This document shows positions 6,076-6,688 of a stretch of 6,688 nucleotides of DNA, one piece after another; positions within the stretch are counted from its first letter, which is position 1; each line of letters starts with the position of its first letter. A program made the position numbers and the translations under genes. The notes beneath the pieces were generated by a model. It was not told where the DNA came from and made no database searches. It saw only the letters and a list, made by a program, of their open reading frames with translations. Location: positions 1-6,688 of the forward strand of contig JAFGPZ010000140.1 in NCBI GenBank assembly GCA_016935935.1, given 5' to 3'. This stretch comes from Deltaproteobacteria bacterium (GTDB taxonomy: Bacteria; Desulfobacterota; Syntrophia; Syntrophales; UBA2210).

Positions 6076-6591
6076 ATGGATGAGGAGAAAACAGTGGTGA
6101 ACGAAGTAGCTTCCGACACATATGATGCCTCTGACAAACCCTTTGATTTCATTGAAGAAGGCGTGGATACCGCCCTTATATGTGAACCGGATTCCGTCCG
6201 GCGAAGCAAGATAAGCGAAAGTCTCTCTAAAGAGGGTTACCATATTACGGAAACAGATTCCGCTCGGGACGCGCTGAAGAAGATGAGATTCCACGTTTAT
6301 CAGATTATCATAGTAAACGAAAATTTCGATACCGACGACCCAGATAAAAACAGTGTCCTTAATAATCTGAAGGGACTCTCCATGAGCATCCGAAGGAATA
6401 TATTCGTCATAATGATAAGCGACAGGTTCCGCACCATGGATAACATGATGGCCTTCAACAAAAGTGTCAACCTCATAGTCAACCTGTCAAATATCGATAA
6501 TCTGAACACCATTATCAAGGGAGGTATTGCCGATAACGAAGCATTCTATCACGTCTACAGGGAGTCCTTGAAAAAGGGTGGACGGGGCTGA
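6076..6591 (+). CDS. Degenerate receiver-domain (pseudo-receiver) protein, PilT-associated
   Basis: A 171-aa soluble protein with an acidic, probably flexible N-terminus (1-30) and one CheY-like receiver domain (about 31-150), with no output domain. The fold shows in TALICEPDSVRRSKISESL (beta1-alpha1), the GYHITETDSARDALKKM segment (54-70), YQIIIVNENF (75-84), IFVIMISD (109-116) and VNLIVN (131-136). Key residues are lost: of the usual acidic pair only Glu37 remains (then Pro38), the phosphoacceptor Asp is Asn81, and the conserved Lys is Asn136; Ser115 keeps the Thr/Ser site. Phosphorylation by a histidine kinase is therefore not expected. It follows the second ATPase by 21 bases, with AAGGAG (6063-6068) 7 bases before the ATG, so it is surely in the same operon. 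A role as a protein-interaction regulator of the pilus motors is inferred, by analogy with pseudo-receivers such as FrzS. Confidence 0.85.
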   Translation: MDEEKTVVNEVASDTYDASDKPFDFIEEGVDTALICEPDSVRRSKISESLSKEGYHITETDSARDALKKMRFHVYQIIIVNENFDTDDPDKNSVLNNLKGLSMSIRRNIFVIMISDRFRTMDNMMAFNKSVNLIVNLSNIDNLNTIIKGGIADNEAFYHVYRESLKKGGRG

Positions 6592-6653
6592 CCTGGAATC
6601 GCCCCGCGCAACGGTGCGGGCTTGCGCTCTCTGATCTGTTAAAATACAGCCAG

Positions 6654-6688
6654 ATGTCGGATCTCACTTTTCCTGCCCAAGATATCCC
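6654..6688 (+). other. Possible start of a further gene, cut by the window edge
   Basis: ATG at 6654 opens a frame (MSDLTFPAQDIP...) that runs to the edge. No Shine-Dalgarno sequence precedes it, and the same frame has no stop back into the end of the pseudo-receiver gene, so neither the start nor coding status can be settled from 35 bases. The rest of 6592-6653 holds only a weak GC-rich inverted repeat (6601-6621). Confidence 0.2.

Noticed and set aside
6601..6621. Intrinsic terminator after the pseudo-receiver gene
   Set aside because: The GC-rich inverted repeat needs a bulge, has a long loop, and is not followed by a T-run.

Overview
The window looks like a chromosomal segment of a Gram-negative bacterium with type IV pili. 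The gene content suggests a Thermodesulfobacteriota ('Deltaproteobacteria') or Nitrospirota-like lineage: tandem PilT-family ATPases with a degenerate receiver protein, a DUF4301 protein, a short MnmA-like thiolase with an NFACT-R-like tail, and CTCTCCC/GGGAGAGG-type intergenic hairpins. The lineage is an impression from content, not a computed assignment. Base composition is moderate and looks even across the genes, with no transposase, phage gene, tRNA, rRNA or CRISPR array.

Layout. (1) Bases 1-1577, plus strand: the 3' part of an unrecognised gene, open to the left edge, overlaps by 4 bases (TTGA) a gene for a PP-loop, MnmA-like tRNA thiolation enzyme. (2) Bases 1578-1876: a 299-base gap between two convergent 3' ends. 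It holds three hairpin-forming inverted repeats and no gene. (3) Bases 1877-3406, minus strand: a DUF4301 protein whose motif order resembles UDP-sugar pyrophosphorylases. (4) Bases 3407-3730: a divergent control region. It has a strong sigma70-type promoter for the rightward genes (TTGACA, 16 bases, TATATT), a weaker leftward promoter candidate sharing its -35 area, a near-palindrome and a 10-base-period direct repeat suggesting an operator, and a leader of about 110 bases. (5) Bases 3731-6591, plus strand: a compact operon of pilT, a second PilT-family ATPase, and a small receiver-like protein that has lost its phosphoacceptor aspartate. (6) Bases 6592-6688: no confident feature; a reading frame open to the right edge may be the start of another gene.

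The rightward operon is the coherent functional unit. PilT hydrolyses ATP at the base of the type IV pilus to depolymerise pilin and retract the fibre. The second ATPase keeps all catalytic motifs but lacks the PilT-specific AIRNLIRE-type motif, so it is more likely an accessory or PilU-like motor. The pseudo-receiver is a candidate non-phosphorylated adaptor or regulator of these motors. The left half (tRNA thiolation, DUF4301) has no evident link to pili.
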